Below are positions 48,501-57,174 of a stretch of 64,000 nucleotides of DNA, piece by piece (position 1 is the first letter of the stretch; every line of letters begins with the position of its first letter). Both the position numbers and the translations under genes were made by a program. The notes below the pieces were generated by a model. The model did not search any database. It was not told the origin of the DNA and worked only from the letters and a program-made list of their open reading frames with translations. This DNA comes from Luidia sarsii. Lineage: Eukaryota > Echinodermata > Asteroidea > Paxillosida > Luidiidae. Location: assembly GCA_949987565.1 (NCBI GenBank), contig OX465109.1:19647167-19711166 (forward strand). The letters run 5' to 3'.

Positions 48501-48973
48501 GCCACGTGGGCAACGGCAGCATGGCCCGGCCCAGCCAGACGGCCGTCAGCGAGATCGACAACGACAGCGACTCCAACGAGCGGCTGGCGGCCAGGGCAGC
48601 GGGCGGAAGCTGCTACGGCGGCGGGACAGCCGCGGCCGAGGCTCGCCCGGGGACTCAGCCCCGGGGGGAGGACGGCGGAGGACCGGGCCGCCACCAGCCG
48701 TACACCCCGGGCTACCGGGCCTACCCGCCGGGCTCCACGCCCACCGTGGTGATCGACGAAGCCGGCGACGCGGACTCGAACGAGGACGAGGAGCCGGCCT
48801 ACCGGGCCTACGACGACGCCACCGCCGGGGTAGAGATCGAGATCGACGGCGGGGCGGCAACCTCGGTGGTGGCCGGTCGGCGGGGCGCTGGCTGCAGCTG
48901 CGGCGCGGCACCAGACGCCGGTGATGACTTCGAGGACCGGCGGGCCTACCCGAACATCGAGACCGAGGTGTGA
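27527..48973 (+). CDS. Parathyroid-hormone-receptor-like class B (secretin family) GPCR, ten exons, 5' end missing
   Basis: Ten exons: 27527-27646, 33133-33227, 33812-33912, 34819-34999, 36872-37040, 37913-37973, 38418-38490, 39737-39822, 46125-46263, 48200-48973. All have AG/GT borders and compatible phases, giving 598 residues to the stop. The product should be a plasma-membrane peptide-hormone receptor coupling to G proteins. Numbering from the first full codon: ectodomain cysteines C4, C13, C27, C46 and C61 match five of the six family cysteines; the first must lie in an unseen 5' exon with the signal peptide. TM1 starts near 75, TM2 near 106; [15 protein letters not shown], the CW pair after TM4, and RVLATKL before a short third loop are all present. 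A long first extracellular loop (about 133-168), the loop-3 sequence and the NGEV motif after TM7 point to the PTH receptor branch rather than CRF or calcitonin receptors. The branch call rests on remembered family features, not an alignment search. Confidence 0.88.
27679..27916. mobile_element. MITE, copy A (238 bp)
   Basis: Terminal inverted repeats of about 31 bp begin GCCGTTTAGGAAATGAAGG; no coding capacity. Lies just after receptor exon a. Confidence 0.75.
28465..29190. repeat. GA-rich array
   Basis: GAGAGAGGGGGAGAGGGAGA-type purine repeats with a recurring block that includes GACAGAGAGAGTCAGAGA; period near 80-100 bp. Confidence 0.88.
29489..29570 (+). repeat. tRNA-derived SINE fragment
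   Basis: AGCTCGGTGGTCAAGCGGGT matches the minus-strand tRNA-like head at 46503-46580; the B box is decayed here. Confidence 0.45.
31222..31330. repeat. Fold-back repeat, copy 2
   Basis: Same arm sequence (GGCCTGACGTTTCGATCCTA, inverted) and the same tail (TTTTAGTCAGTAAGCAGTTT...TTTTGTATATCA) to about 31382. Embedded between a degenerate (30960-31220) and a pure (31395 on) AAATG array. Confidence 0.8.
31395..31850. repeat. Pentanucleotide array (AAATG)n
   Basis: Almost pure from about 31411 to 31755, then interrupted. Degenerate AAATGA-rich sequence also occupies 30960-31220, on the other side of a fold-back repeat. Confidence 0.93.
32391..33074. repeat. Tetranucleotide array (TGGC)n
   Basis: CTGGCTGG repeats with TGGTTGGC, TGAC and GGATTGC variants; a block with GATTGGGTGGCTGGC recurs. 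Ends about 58 bp before exon b. Confidence 0.92.
33133..33227 (+). CDS. Receptor exon b: second half of hormone-binding domain
   Basis: Acceptor ...CACCCGCAG, donor GTGGGT. The exon completes the split Ala codon and carries the hallmark C-x-x-N-G-T-Y...N-Y-S-x-C pattern, with two more sequons (NGT, NYS). The TGGC tetranucleotide array ends only about 58 bp upstream. An alternative donor 4 bp downstream (GTGAGC) would break the frame into the next exon. Confidence 0.85.
33812..33912 (+). CDS. Receptor exon c: TM1
   Basis: Acceptor CTCCCACAG, donor GTGAGT, ending in phase 2. It encodes [19 protein letters not shown] and a hydrophobic helix ending FLYFK, closely like TM1 of PTH receptors (the Y-x-x-G-Y-S motif). 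Confidence 0.87.
34578..34756. repeat. 179-bp fold-back element
   Basis: Arms of about 40 bp starting CGCAGTGGCTGTTGTTACGG at both ends (inverted), followed by imperfect GTATTTGTCA/TGACGAAATAC. Lies 62 bp before receptor exon d. No clear target duplication. Confidence 0.75.
34819..34999 (+). CDS. Receptor exon d: TM2 and first extracellular loop
   Basis: Acceptor CCACCCAG, donor GTATGA. It encodes the R-N-x-I-H-M-H-L-F start of TM2, then an acidic/serine-rich loop ([20 protein letters not shown]). The long first extracellular loop, interrupted by an exon border, is a PTH-receptor trait. Confidence 0.87.
35095..35165 (+). repeat. Decayed fragment of the ATCGAAACG repeat family
   Basis: CTGCAAGGATCGAAACGTCG resembles the right arm of the fold-back repeats, in the intron after receptor exon d. 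Confidence 0.45.
36026..36465. repeat. 440-bp dispersed repeat, copy 1
   Basis: Near-identical to 38575-39018 (from GATGTTTGCTGTCTACCC to CATTCCTTTGTTTCC...). Immediately followed by a GA-rich array. In the intron between exons d and e. Confidence 0.85.
36472..36713. repeat. GA-rich array
   Basis: GAGAGAGAGGGGGGAGGGAG-type purine tract directly following dispersed repeat copy 1. Confidence 0.88.
36872..37040 (+). CDS. Receptor exon e: TM3, second intracellular loop, start of TM4
   Basis: Acceptor CTCTTTCAG, donor GTGAGT. It encodes the conserved TM3 cysteine (D-V-P-C-N), [13 protein letters not shown], and [10 protein letters not shown] in the second intracellular loop. A GA-rich array ends about 155 bp upstream. 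Confidence 0.88.
37245..37738. repeat. Hexanucleotide array (TCTCCG)n
   Basis: Units TCTCCG with TCTTCG and TCTTTA variants, in the 870-bp intron between exons e and f. Confidence 0.92.
37913..37973 (+). CDS. Receptor exon f: TM4
   Basis: Acceptor ATTTACAG, donor GTAAGT. A short exon encoding [20 protein letters not shown], with the conserved proline and tryptophan of TM4. Phase 1 in, phase 2 out. Confidence 0.85.
38018..38175 (+). repeat. Two adjacent tRNA-like sequences
   Basis: The first has GGGTTCGAGTC. The second (about 38100-38173) has TGTCAAGTGG, GGTTGGAGTCC and an acceptor-like GGCGTG/CACGCT. Both sit in the short intron between exons f and g. Confidence 0.4.
38418..38490 (+). CDS. 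Receptor exon g: second extracellular loop and start of TM5
   Basis: Acceptor TGTGACAG, donor GTGAGT. It encodes the C-W pair that normally bonds to the TM3 cysteine, followed by [12 protein letters not shown]. Phase 2 in, phase 0 out. Confidence 0.85.
38575..39018. repeat. 440-bp dispersed repeat, copy 2
   Basis: Second copy, same orientation, in the intron between exons g and h. Immediately followed by a CTCTGC array rather than GA. Confidence 0.85.
39034..39684. repeat. Hexanucleotide array (CTCTGC)n
   Basis: Directly follows dispersed repeat copy 2 and ends in a pyrimidine run that leads into the exon h acceptor. It is the same motif as the 10.5-kb array. Confidence 0.92.
39737..39822 (+). 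CDS. Receptor exon h: TM5 and third intracellular loop
   Basis: Acceptor TCGAGTAG, donor GTAAGA. It encodes [19 protein letters not shown], then TNAAEARRY, a close parallel of the PTH-receptor third loop. The CTCTGC array and its pyrimidine-rich edge end about 45 bp upstream and form the polypyrimidine tract. Confidence 0.87.
40655..40740 (-). repeat. tRNA-like sequence with duplicated B box
   Basis: Minus strand holds two tandem copies of CCCGGGTTCAGGT; the first half is poorly conserved. Low-grade SINE or tRNA remnant. Confidence 0.35.
41531..43597. repeat. 20-bp minisatellite, about 103 units
   Basis: Unit CAGACCACCATACCATGGAC, each holding the palindrome CCATGG. Variants (CATCATGTAC, GACTAG, GTGGACCGGA) recur in a fixed order every 120-140 bp, a higher-order repeat. 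Confidence 0.93.
45163..45382. mobile_element. MITE of a second family, copy 1 (about 220 bp)
   Basis: Ends form short inverted repeats (CATTGAGCCGCTCAAGCA... and ...AAGTGGCTCTATG). The interior phrase ACATTTGCTGAAGCAC is shared with the copy at 52133. Confidence 0.65.
45434..45713. repeat. 35-bp tandem repeat, 8 units
   Basis: Unit begins GGCTTAGAATAATGCACATG; only an A/T change near the unit end varies. Very homogeneous, so probably recent. Confidence 0.92.
46125..46263 (+). CDS. Receptor exon i: TM6, third extracellular loop, start of TM7
   Basis: Acceptor CTTTGTAG, donor GTGAGT. It encodes [19 protein letters not shown] (the family K-S-T-L-V-L-x-P-L-x-G-V TM6 signature) and ends in LGLSSFQ at the TM7 exon border typical of the family. 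Confidence 0.88.
46503..46580 (-). repeat. tRNA-derived SINE head or tRNA pseudogene
   Basis: Minus strand: CAGCTTG and CGAGCTG form a full seven-pair acceptor stem, with A box TGGTCAAGTGG and perfect B box GGTTCGAATCC. The anticodon stem does not pair, arguing against a working tRNA. Confidence 0.55.
46633..46790. repeat. 158-bp fold-back element
   Basis: AGATATAACATG...GAATGTAATTCAATGAGGG inverted around a loop containing GATAAGCACTGAGTGCCC. The loop sequence also occurs at about 46430-46485, so the unit is repeated locally. Confidence 0.75.
47979..48167. repeat. 189-bp fold-back element just upstream of the last receptor exon
   Basis: GGTCTCTTGTCAAAAAGATC begins the left arm; the right arm ends with its near-perfect inverse. 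About 55-bp arms; the right arm ends 32 bp before the exon j acceptor. Confidence 0.75.
48200..48973 (+). CDS. Receptor exon j: end of TM7, long C-terminal tail, stop codon
   Basis: Acceptor CCCCCCCAG. It encodes [19 protein letters not shown], then about 240 residues rich in Arg, Ser, Gly, Asp and Glu with no recognised domain. It ends NIETEV before TGA, a class I PDZ ligand (T/S-x-hydrophobic), comparable in position to the ETVM end of vertebrate PTH1R. The exon is far more GC-rich than the surrounding introns. Confidence 0.9.
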   Translation, partial: GFLVAVLYCFMNGEVRAEIRRKWRVRQLNRTLSTHRSLRNGQSRASFSTPSRQDSLNDPHPRRGRDGHAASSSSSSDRNSLRAKLRALGRQAFGPYHNLNGHVGNGSMARPSQTAVSEIDNDSDSNERLAARAAGGSCYGGGTAAAEARPGTQPRGEDGGGPGRHQPYTPGYRAYPPGSTPTVVIDEAGDADSNEDEEPAYRAYDDATAGVEIEIDGGAATSVVAGRRGAGCSCGAAPDAGDDFEDRRAYPNIETEV

Positions 48974-51900
48974 CGGCCACGAGCGCTATAGTGGCCGCCC
49001 GCTACCCGTCTATCTACCTTAAACCATCGGCTGCCGTCTCTGTACGCGGCAACAGTTGTGCACCGGCGGATATCCAGGTAGCCTACCGATCACCACCAGA
49101 GAGGCCTTCCTCTTTGGCCTCGGTGAGGGCGCTGCTGGACGTCACATTATTTTGTTTGAATGAAGTCGGGCCCCAAGCTGTCGCTGGTTCCCCGACGTAC
49201 GTAACCACGTTTACGTACGGGCAGGCATGAGACGCTTGCCTCCACAGTGCCAGGATTCCAGTTTCTGTAAGCTCCCCACGTCAGCCACAATGTGTCCTTC
49301 TATACCATCACATTAATAACTCCCATAGTGGCAAAGACGCCGGGGTAATGCGCCTATACAGACCAATGGGTACTGCTTGCCATCTGCCTTCTAGAAGTAC
49401 CCATGGCAGAAGATCACCTAGCATGCGCGGTGGAATGCCTTCTAATAGTGGGTCGTAAGAAAAGGAATCGATATTTCGGTTTAGGCCTTGAGGCTGATAG
49501 AAACTATCGTGGAAATTGCATTGGAGAATCTGACGTTTCTCCTTCAAGAACAGGTTAGGTGATGAATCCTCGGCTAAGCGATTGCCCCCGATCTAGAACC
49601 TGTGGGATTCTGAACGCAAAGTCAGGGATTGGATCGGACTAATGCCTATATCAGATTACAGAAGTTAATGATCTTCACATCGTACTTACACAGAGGAAGA
49701 AACAAACGAGTTGCAAATTGGCAGTTCAGGGTAATCCAACCATTTCCTAGGGGAATAAATCTGTACCCCGTGGACATTCCTAAAGGTGCACTATAAGACA
49801 ATTAACAAAAATGTCATGTCTGACAAGGCGATCATAAACCTGAGGTATTACGGGGATTCCACTTACAAAGGTGCTGAAGTACAGCACAGCTCTTGAATTT
49901 ATTAAGGAGCTGTGCTTTTTAAAATGGCTCAGAAAACGCCCAATGTCATCTTTGTTCGAGCTTGTGAACACCTGTCGTGTGAATACGTGTTCCTCCTATG
50001 CATGTTCAGCATTGACTTTTAAATAACTAAGATAACTTAAAACGGTTTTTTTGTCGGCATTTTTGCGAAAGGTTTGATTTTTGATGAGTCGAGCGAGATT
50101 TACCATTCTTTGTGAATATGCCTTCATTTGTAGCTTTACATCTGAGAACAGACAGATATAACTGAAATCGAGAGACAGCACGCGTTAGCATTAGCCGCAC
50201 TTTGAATTTGGAACGTTTAAGTGCGGTATAGCGCCCTCTTGAGTTGATGGTGGTGGGGTTTTTTGGGGGGCAGCTCGAAATTATTTTGGCTTCTCCATTC
50301 CTCGCTTTAATGCGATAGGTTTGAAAGGGCGTTCGTTTTTCAAGGGCGTTCGTTTTTCAAGGGCGTTCGTTTATTCAACTTCTTTAAGCAGACGTTTCGA
50401 TCTACAGGCAACATAGTTTAATTTGAACATCAGAGGCATATTGCATATAGGGCTACCCTGATGAGAGCCACAAAACACTAGAATTTCTACATTTTCATTG
50501 TAATTTACTTTTCACAATGCACAATCTGACAGGTCATACCATACAAACAGTCACCTCTGTTTGTGTGACGTATATAGTCGATCGCTTCCATCGGTTATGT
50601 GCAAATAAGTCTCACCGTAGAGGGCGCTCCCATGATTCTGACGTCACTTTAGACAAAGTACATATTCATTGAAAATGTTACAAGTCGTCCGCAGTTCACG
50701 CTTTTTGGAAATAAATGATTATTTACATTTAAGCTAAATCGACCCTCTGGTTGACCGATTTCAGTTCACTTTTGTAAAATAGTCAAGTTTAATTGAGACT
50801 TTCAAATAATGTACTGTGATGATTGGTGGTTAAAGAAAATAATATATAGGTCCCATTGTGTGTATCATAACTAAAGTCAAATTGACATCTTATCGGAAGC
50901 CGAGGGGTTTACGGGAACACAAACTGACCTGTGATTTACCAACAAGCGCGATTTTTTTTGTTATGTGGGGTTGCTGTAATAATCCCACAGAGATTGTATA
51001 AAGAGAAATAAATGATGGCTGTTTTATGACATACTGGTTGACATACTGGTATATCGAGATGTGCGTGTTTTCAGTGTGTACGGTCAAATAAGAGAAGGTG
51101 CCGATCTACTTTTGCCTCGTCAGCCTCGCTTTGGTTCACACTGCATAAATGGAAGGTGGAAGCCATGTTTGCTTTTCCGGCAACATTGTACATATAACGT
51201 GTTTAAGCGTTACTTCCCGTTGCAAAGTACAGCAACTCCTGTGTGCATATGACTCGACATGTTTTCCCGTGTGTATAGCCCTTGATTGACCCTGCCTTTG
51301 TACATAAATTAAACTCAAAGGTTTCCGTCTGAACGAGTTGAAAGGAACGGGAAGAGAAACATTTTTATATGTAATATATGTGTAATAAAACTATTAAATG
51401 GTGTAGTTTGGGGGTTAAAACCCACTAATGGCTGGTTTTTGTTTGATTTCAGGTATTTTTAAGTGTGAAAGAAGGAATTTATTATCTTTGTTAATATCAT
51501 GTACAGAAAATTATCGAATCAAACGCATGCCATCAAAGAGGTATTACGCAGCATGTACTGAGAATTTTAACTAATTTATTATACGTATTGAAATATTGAC
51601 ATCATACTATCTAAATAAATTTATTCATTTACGACTAAACTATCAAACGTCTACGTCTTTCTAAATTCCAGTTGTTGATGTCGTTGCTTTTGCAGGCAGG
51701 TAAATACAAAAAAACGTAGGGCCTACTATTAGGGACACCGTATAGACTCCTTGACGTCAACGAACCTTTTCTTCTTGTTGTTCTTGAGGGATGTTGCTTG
51801 CAAGATAAAATGCTGTTCAAAAATGTTTCCTTAATCAATTGGCTGTTAGTTCGAGTTTGGTTAAGGTTTAATATGCTAGCCATCACGGTATTCCGAAGTG

Positions 51901-52130
51901 TACATGATTGTGTTCCTCCTGCCAACAAACGGCTGCAAGTCAATTCCATGATCACTATACTATAATTGTTGCCGACCTTCCACGAACAAGCTCTCGGCGT
52001 CCACTGACTAGCAAACCTTACCTATGCACGAGATGTGAAATCAGGCGACCATACTTCAATAGGGGCTGCTAATCCCTAAGTTGATGACGCACGGGTAGTC
52101 TACTGACTGTATACTCAATAACGTGGGACT
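48974..52130. other. Presumed receptor 3' UTR and AT-rich intergenic DNA
   Basis: No reading frame of protein-like composition seen on either strand. Several AATAAA hexamers (49754, 50710, around 51006) may end receptor transcripts. A short triplicated phrase (aagggcgttcgttttt) lies near 50325-50375. Confidence 0.4.
49754..49759 (+). promoter_or_regulatory. Candidate polyadenylation signal AATAAA for the receptor gene
   Basis: First AATAAA after the receptor stop, about 780 bp downstream. A second lies at 50710-50715. Which is used cannot be told from the sequence. Confidence 0.35.
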
Positions 52131-52132
52131 AG

Positions 52133-52352
52133 TTTCATGGAGCTGCTAAAGCACCAACATTTGCTGAAGCACGAAAGGTCGTGATTCCTTTAATTATGGT
52201 CACCTTGCCAACGCGAGCTTCATAGGCCTAGTTTGTTTCATGCTAAGCAAAGAATAGCTAACATCACATCGCAATGTGGTTTGTAATGCTGTTTACACGA
52301 GGGAGAGTTTTCATGCTTAGCAGATAGCAATGCCTGAGCGGCTCAATGAAAT
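52133..52352. mobile_element. MITE of a second family, copy 2
   Basis: TTTCATGGAGCTGCTAAAGC at the left, GAGCGGCTCAATGAAAT at the right, with the same interior landmarks as the 45.2-kb copy (TTTGCTGAAGCAC, GCAATGTG, CATGCTTAGCAG). Confidence 0.65.
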
Positions 52353-54066
52353 TGGGCCCTGATATGGGTGCACGAAGGGCGGGCATGGCCCCCAGCCAAT
52401 GGCGCCCCTCTATGCCCTTTTCCGTATCGGTCTTACAGTTAAATAAGGGTCCCTTTCCTTCCCAAGTCATACAGAGGCAATAGGGTTTGGTTGCCAGACA
52501 CCACAAGCCATAAAAACGATGTTCGTGCATATGATATATGTAATCTAAGAAACTTTATTGCATTTACAAAGTTCACAACATCAAAAACTAAGTACAAAAA
52601 TAAATGCACACTCATTTAATACTGCCTTACGCACACTGAATTTTTTCTTTCAAATGCCGTCACATACCAACAAACTTAATGATACTAGGCTAGATAATCA
52701 TAAACCTACGGGTAGTATAACAACTGAAAGGAATTACCTTTATGTAGGCCCCTATCAACAATTATTTCTGGAAGACACAAGTAGGCTTAAAGCGTCATTA
52801 TTTTAGGCATGAGATGAAAAGCCCAACCGTGTTCATCTATTAAAAAATAATTTCTAAAAACTAAATTCCCGCCTTTACTTTTTACCTTTACCCTTGGTGA
52901 CCTTTTGTGTTTTAGCTATCGTACACGTTTTTCGATTAAAGTGGAATTTGTGGAAATTATACCTTGATGGTTGGTCCCCAATATTAAGAGAAGTGAAAGT
53001 TTCTTTGAAAACGAATGTATGGTTATCTGGCACAATAACCCTACATCTTCCCGATTAGAAAATCTGAATGTTTGTACATCGCAATCTTATCCGTTGGCCC
53101 CGAAAACTAGAATCGTCTCCTAAACTCCTTCAGTATTTTCACAAAATTATTCGTGCAGGTCAGTGCCAACGTTAACCATGAACCGATTCCTATCGTTCGT
53201 TGCGGAGTATCGATACAAATGCAGCCCGTCGGGTGGTAACGCTGCACAATATGCACCGAAGCTATTCGCTGTACGCACAGGCTCATCACCCGCTGCCAGA
53301 AACCGGTCCATAATTTCCCTCTCGGTCCAGAATGTGAGTAATGCACCCAACAACGTTATCAATAGACATCTCATGGGCCAACACTGTGTATTCCGTTTTT
53401 CCTATTCACGTAATGGAAGGCAGTATTTACGATCCAATTTATTCGGGAGTGTCCGAAATACACGTCGTACTGCATCATGTACTATATACGTTATACATTG
53501 TACAGCTCGCATGTAACCGTTTTGTTTACAGCTCCATATTGGATGCCCATCGCTGTATTTGTCACGTGACCCACAGGTCCTGGTTGATTCGAGACAAGGG
53601 CCGCTTCAACAGAGGGGTATGTATCCAGGAATATATTGACTTGTCCGCATTATCGCTCTGATTTGAAGAGTACTTGATTGGGCCCAAAATCAATCAATAA
53701 CGTAGGCCTAGTCTAATGTTGAACGATTAGAAATTGTAAAATAGTTTAAATGTATGTTTTGTATCAAATAGGGATTCGGATGGACAAGAGAACATTGAAT
53801 AAAAGCCATCAAGATTTGGATTCCTCTAAACTGTGGTTTTGGAACCATCTCCTCTTCGGGCCGAAGACTTATCCCTGTAGGCGGAGGAGGTCGGCCGACA
53901 CTCCATAAAGGAACCATTACTATTCATGAATCTTTTTCAACTAAACCTGCAGTCGGATTACTTGTGACGAATTCGAATCTCGATTTGGCGGTGGTATTCT
54001 TGGGCGGTAAATTTATACTCGCAAATAGACATCGAAGCATGAAAGTATTATGAACCCTCTACTATT
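52353..54066. other. Intergenic, no confirmed gene
   Basis: Apart from the ambiguous segment at 53147-53374, AT-rich with short frames. A minus-strand AATAAA at about 52551-52556 could end transcripts of the small membrane-protein gene, though it is 1.5 kb from its stop. Confidence 0.3.
53147..53374 (-). other. Segment open on both strands, possible exon
   Basis: The minus strand has a 75-codon frame starting with a hydrophobic stretch (MRCLLITLLGALLTFW). The plus strand has an acceptor-like TTCGTGCAG at 53159 and a donor GTGAGT at 53333 around a 57-codon open frame. The strands compete and neither product is recognised. Confidence 0.2.
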
Positions 54067-54280
54067 TCATATGGACCCGTAGGTCTGGACAGTTATGCGC
54101 TTGGACGTGTGTTTGTTATCAGCCTTCGGAGGGTTTGTGGGGCCGATGTAGACGTAGTAATGCGAGACCTTATTGCCATCGTCCCGATCCTCGTACTTCT
54201 GGTCGCCCAAGAGCACCGGGCGGCCCGAGTCCTTGGCGTCCTCCCCTCCGTCCGCAGCCGACCGTTTCCCGGACCCGGAA
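54067..54280 (-). CDS. Small membrane protein exon 3: cytoplasmic tail and stop
   Basis: Acceptor CGTGCCACAG. GC-rich with codon-like third-position bias. Encodes a charged tail (KDSGRPVLLGDQKYEDRDDG...) ending at TGA. Confidence 0.6.
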
Positions 54281-57174
54281 CTGTGGCACGGAGACAATGA
54301 TTCAATAAACACAATGACAGATAGATTGAGGACAGGAGTTGCAAGCCTATACTCAGTTTGCTTTGACTCTGGCTCCCTCCCTCTCTTGTTATCCAAAACC
54401 CGAAAGCATTAGTCCCTACACTGTAAAAACGGTGCTCACATCATGCACATGGATGAAGTATGTTGAGGCACATGGTGCACGATACATGCGCATGAGGTGA
54501 TGCTTACTTTCTCTCCATGTGCTTGAGGTACAGTAAATAGGGAGATGTTCTTGCACATTAAGCACTTCATGCACCTCATCCGACTTTTGCTCAAGTAATT
54601 ACAATGCCCAATGTGCTTGAGGTACAGTATTTCATGTGCATGAAGTACAGTAGGTGGCTCAAGTGTTCGTGATTCTGGGACAAATATGTGCCATTGTAGA
54701 AGTGCAGTTCGTTTTTACAAGTGTATAATAGTTTGGGTTCTTTTGTTGAAGCTTGGGAGTCGGGTTTGTTTCCAATTCGGAGGAGAATGTTTTCCAAACC
54801 GAAGCCAAAGGCCTCCCAAATTTAAGCCCTGCACTTTGAAAAAGATCGAAGAAATAGAGTCTGGGCTTTAGCCGAATGTGGGACAATTATCATGGACTTA
54901 TGAACAAACAAAATGTGACGGGGGACGTCCGCAGAGGCTGCCGTACATTGAAGACCATGAGGTGTGGCTAGCTAACCTCTCCTCTATAATTATACCCAGT
55001 CTCATCGTCTCGATAGACAAGGGGTTGGGAGTAACAGCCCTGTCTACCAATTCCTCCAGTGTTATTGTGTCAGATGGACCCAGTAACGGCGAAAATTTGG
55101 AGGTCTCATCAACTGAACACTGAGCCAGAGCCACAAGCCTTCATGGTCGTAAAAGATCCTCTGAATGTGGGACTCACCAAAATTTGACGAGTAGCAGAAG
55201 TATTGCCAGCAGAAAGAGAGCGATGAGGCTCCAGAGACAGACGGCCACCACTAATAGAATGGTGCCTTCACCGTGCAGGTCTGCCGGGGACGAGCCCACT
55301 CCAGACGACTCTATAGAGGTTCAGAAATTCATCAGAAAGAAAATCCTCATGGTGTTTGATCATGGATGTTGTTTGACCATTGTGCCTCACAATTTGGCGA
55401 TCGTGAGGAGTGAATGAAACATATTGATACGATTGTACTTCGTTTAAACACTCTAGTATCTGCATCATTCTCCCTTTAAAAAGGGCCTACTAGCCTAGGA
55501 TCGAAACGTTTGGCCCGGTGTCATGCCAAATAGTGTCCCCTGCCAAATAGTGTCCACTCATTAGCACACTGATCGCTGATTGGTCCAATACGTATGACAT
55601 TCAACCACCGTGGTTGGGGTATGGTTGCGCACTACACACGCATTGTGTATGGTTGCTGGCCTAACACACGCAACGTTGGGCACTTTGGTACCGTTGGACC
55701 CTAACTGTAACCGTAACGCTAACCCTAACCCAAACAACCCTAATCCTAACCCTAATCCTAATCCCAATCCTAATTCTAATCCAAACCCTAGCCCTAACGA
55801 CCCTAATCCTAGTCTTAACGCTAACCTATCAGCGATCAGTATGCTAATGAGCGGACAGTATTTGGCAGGGACACTTTTTGGCAGGACACCGGTACTCGTA
55901 TGGTAAATTCATTGTGGTCATTTTCGTCAATAAGCAGTTTGCGATGAATGGATATTTGGTACACTAGTCTACTCTTTTAGCATATGCAAAACCGGCTTGT
56001 TATGGCCCTTTACGCTATGAAACAATAGCTCGTGCTTGGGGCTCTGGTTTCATCTCCCACACCCGTTGCAATGGCAAAGGAATATTCCAGAACGATTGAG
56101 GTTTCTAATAAAAGTGAATGTGCGGGGCAAAACTCTCATTGAATCACTTTGAGAGAACTGTGCTTCGGTGGTGCGGTGCCCGAGTCCGTCCATTTCGCCA
56201 ATCACTATTGTACCATACATTGTAAGGGTATACAATGGGCCAAGGACTCTCCCATGCCAGTCTACACTATAGTGTTTATCGATACGGTACTTAATTCTGT
56301 CCCATCGCCCACTCCAGATTCACAGTGCCTGTGTACATGTGTATACCAGTGTATGTGTTTTATTCGAGATCACTGGATCACTGCACTGTAAAGGCTGAGT
56401 TATGTAACTGTCCATAACTCCATAAGTGCAATCAGTGCACCTGCGTTTCCTGTGTTAGGAACGACTATTGATTGCTACCACTAGCGAAATTTAAATTAAG
56501 CATGGAGAATTAAGTAATCAACTTGTTCCAACTTTTCAGATAGTGCCTGCATGGATCGGTCAGGGTACACCACTTGGTTACAATCAAACACCATGAATTG
56601 ACTTCACAAAGAGGCAACCTGTCATGGTGATTATGCGGCTTTGACTTTTGAGTCAAGAGCGAGAAGTGAAACAACAACATATTGATCTTGATGGGGAAAT
56701 AGATATGCGGCGATTTTGTTCTTGGCCTAAAGCATATAACTCCCACACAGGGCTGAAGGTCAAAGCAATACGGGCTTTCCTGTATAGTGTGTATGGTCCC
56801 AATCACAAACTGGAAGGTTTTCTACACCAGAAAAATGTCACGCTTTCTATACAGCTCTATTAATAGTGGTCCAGGTCTCCTGAACACAGTCTACTGAATA
56901 TTAAATTCTACCATACAGCTGTGATCCTTGCTCTATGATTGTGCACGCGCAAATCCGATACCCATACTGACACCAACTGTTGAATTGTATGGTGTCGCCG
57001 TGGAGGTAGGTGCGACCCACATAAAAACAGTCAGCGGTTGAACGGGTGTACAACTATCGATGCCACCGAGAACCACTGTATATTACCTGCATGTACCCCC
57101 GTAGATCCGTCTAATATCCCCGCCAGGAAGAGAACGAGGAAGGACAGGAAGTGCTTCACTCGAGGCCCTGCCAT
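54067..57174 (-). CDS. Candidate small single-pass membrane protein, three exons, 144 residues
   Basis: Minus-strand exons: 57174-57087 (from ATG), 55310-55178, 54280-54067 (through TGA). Junction phases agree (1 then 2) and all borders are AG/GT. Residues 1-29 form a signal peptide (MAGPRVKHFLSFLVLFLAG...). Residues 30-45 are a short Ser/Gly-rich segment. Residues 46-71 are a strong membrane helix ending in Val-Lys-Phe. About 70 polar residues follow, with the tyrosine-rich phrase KVSHYYVYIGP and ending TYGSI. The start sits in a good context (GGGAAATGG). I do not recognise the family; size and layout recall KCNE-like or other small type I proteins, but no signature motif supports that. Intron 1 (1.8 kb) could hide phase 1-1 ectodomain exons; I found none in it. 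The gene model is inference; the membrane exon and the final exon look most secure. Confidence 0.55.
54415..54670. repeat. Degenerate repeats of TGTGCTTGAGGTACAGTA type
   Basis: CATGTGCTTGAGGTACAGTA-like phrases occur about four times, some inverted (GCACATTAAGCACTTCATGC). In intron 2 of the small membrane-protein gene. Probably a decayed element. Confidence 0.5.
55178..55310 (-). CDS. Small membrane protein exon 2: transmembrane helix
   Basis: Acceptor ACCTCTATAG, donor GTGAGT. About 26 uninterrupted hydrophobic residues from Thr-Ile-Leu-Leu to Leu-Leu-Val, followed by Lys-Phe. Confidence 0.6.
55515..55892. mobile_element. MITE with 65-bp terminal inverted repeats and a CCCTAA-like interior
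   Basis: Left end CCGGTGTCATGCCAAATAGT to about 55583. The right end is the reverse complement (to ...GGCAGGACACCGG), with few mismatches. The interior holds degenerate CCCTAA/CCTAAT repeats (55688-55830). It splits an older ATCGAAACG-family repeat whose 5' part ends at 55514 and whose tail resumes about 55910. Confidence 0.8.
57087..57174 (-). CDS. Small membrane protein exon 1: signal peptide
   Basis: Starts at ATG with A at -3 and G at +4. Encodes a basic n-region, a Leu/Phe-rich core and a small-residue c-region (GSTGVHA). Donor GTAATA, phase 1. Confidence 0.5.

Noticed and set aside
48091..48924. 277-codon Arg-rich frame overlapping the last receptor exon
   Set aside because: Shadow of the GC-rich coding exon in another frame; the receptor frame has the TM7 motif and correct splice phase.
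54878..55134. Open segment on both strands between exons 2 and 3 of the small membrane protein
   Set aside because: An extra exon here hits a stop in the required phase, and neither strand gives a recognisable product.
55688..55830. Chromosome end or true telomere
   Set aside because: CCCTAA-like units are degenerate, only about 140 bp long, and enclosed by MITE terminal inverted repeats.
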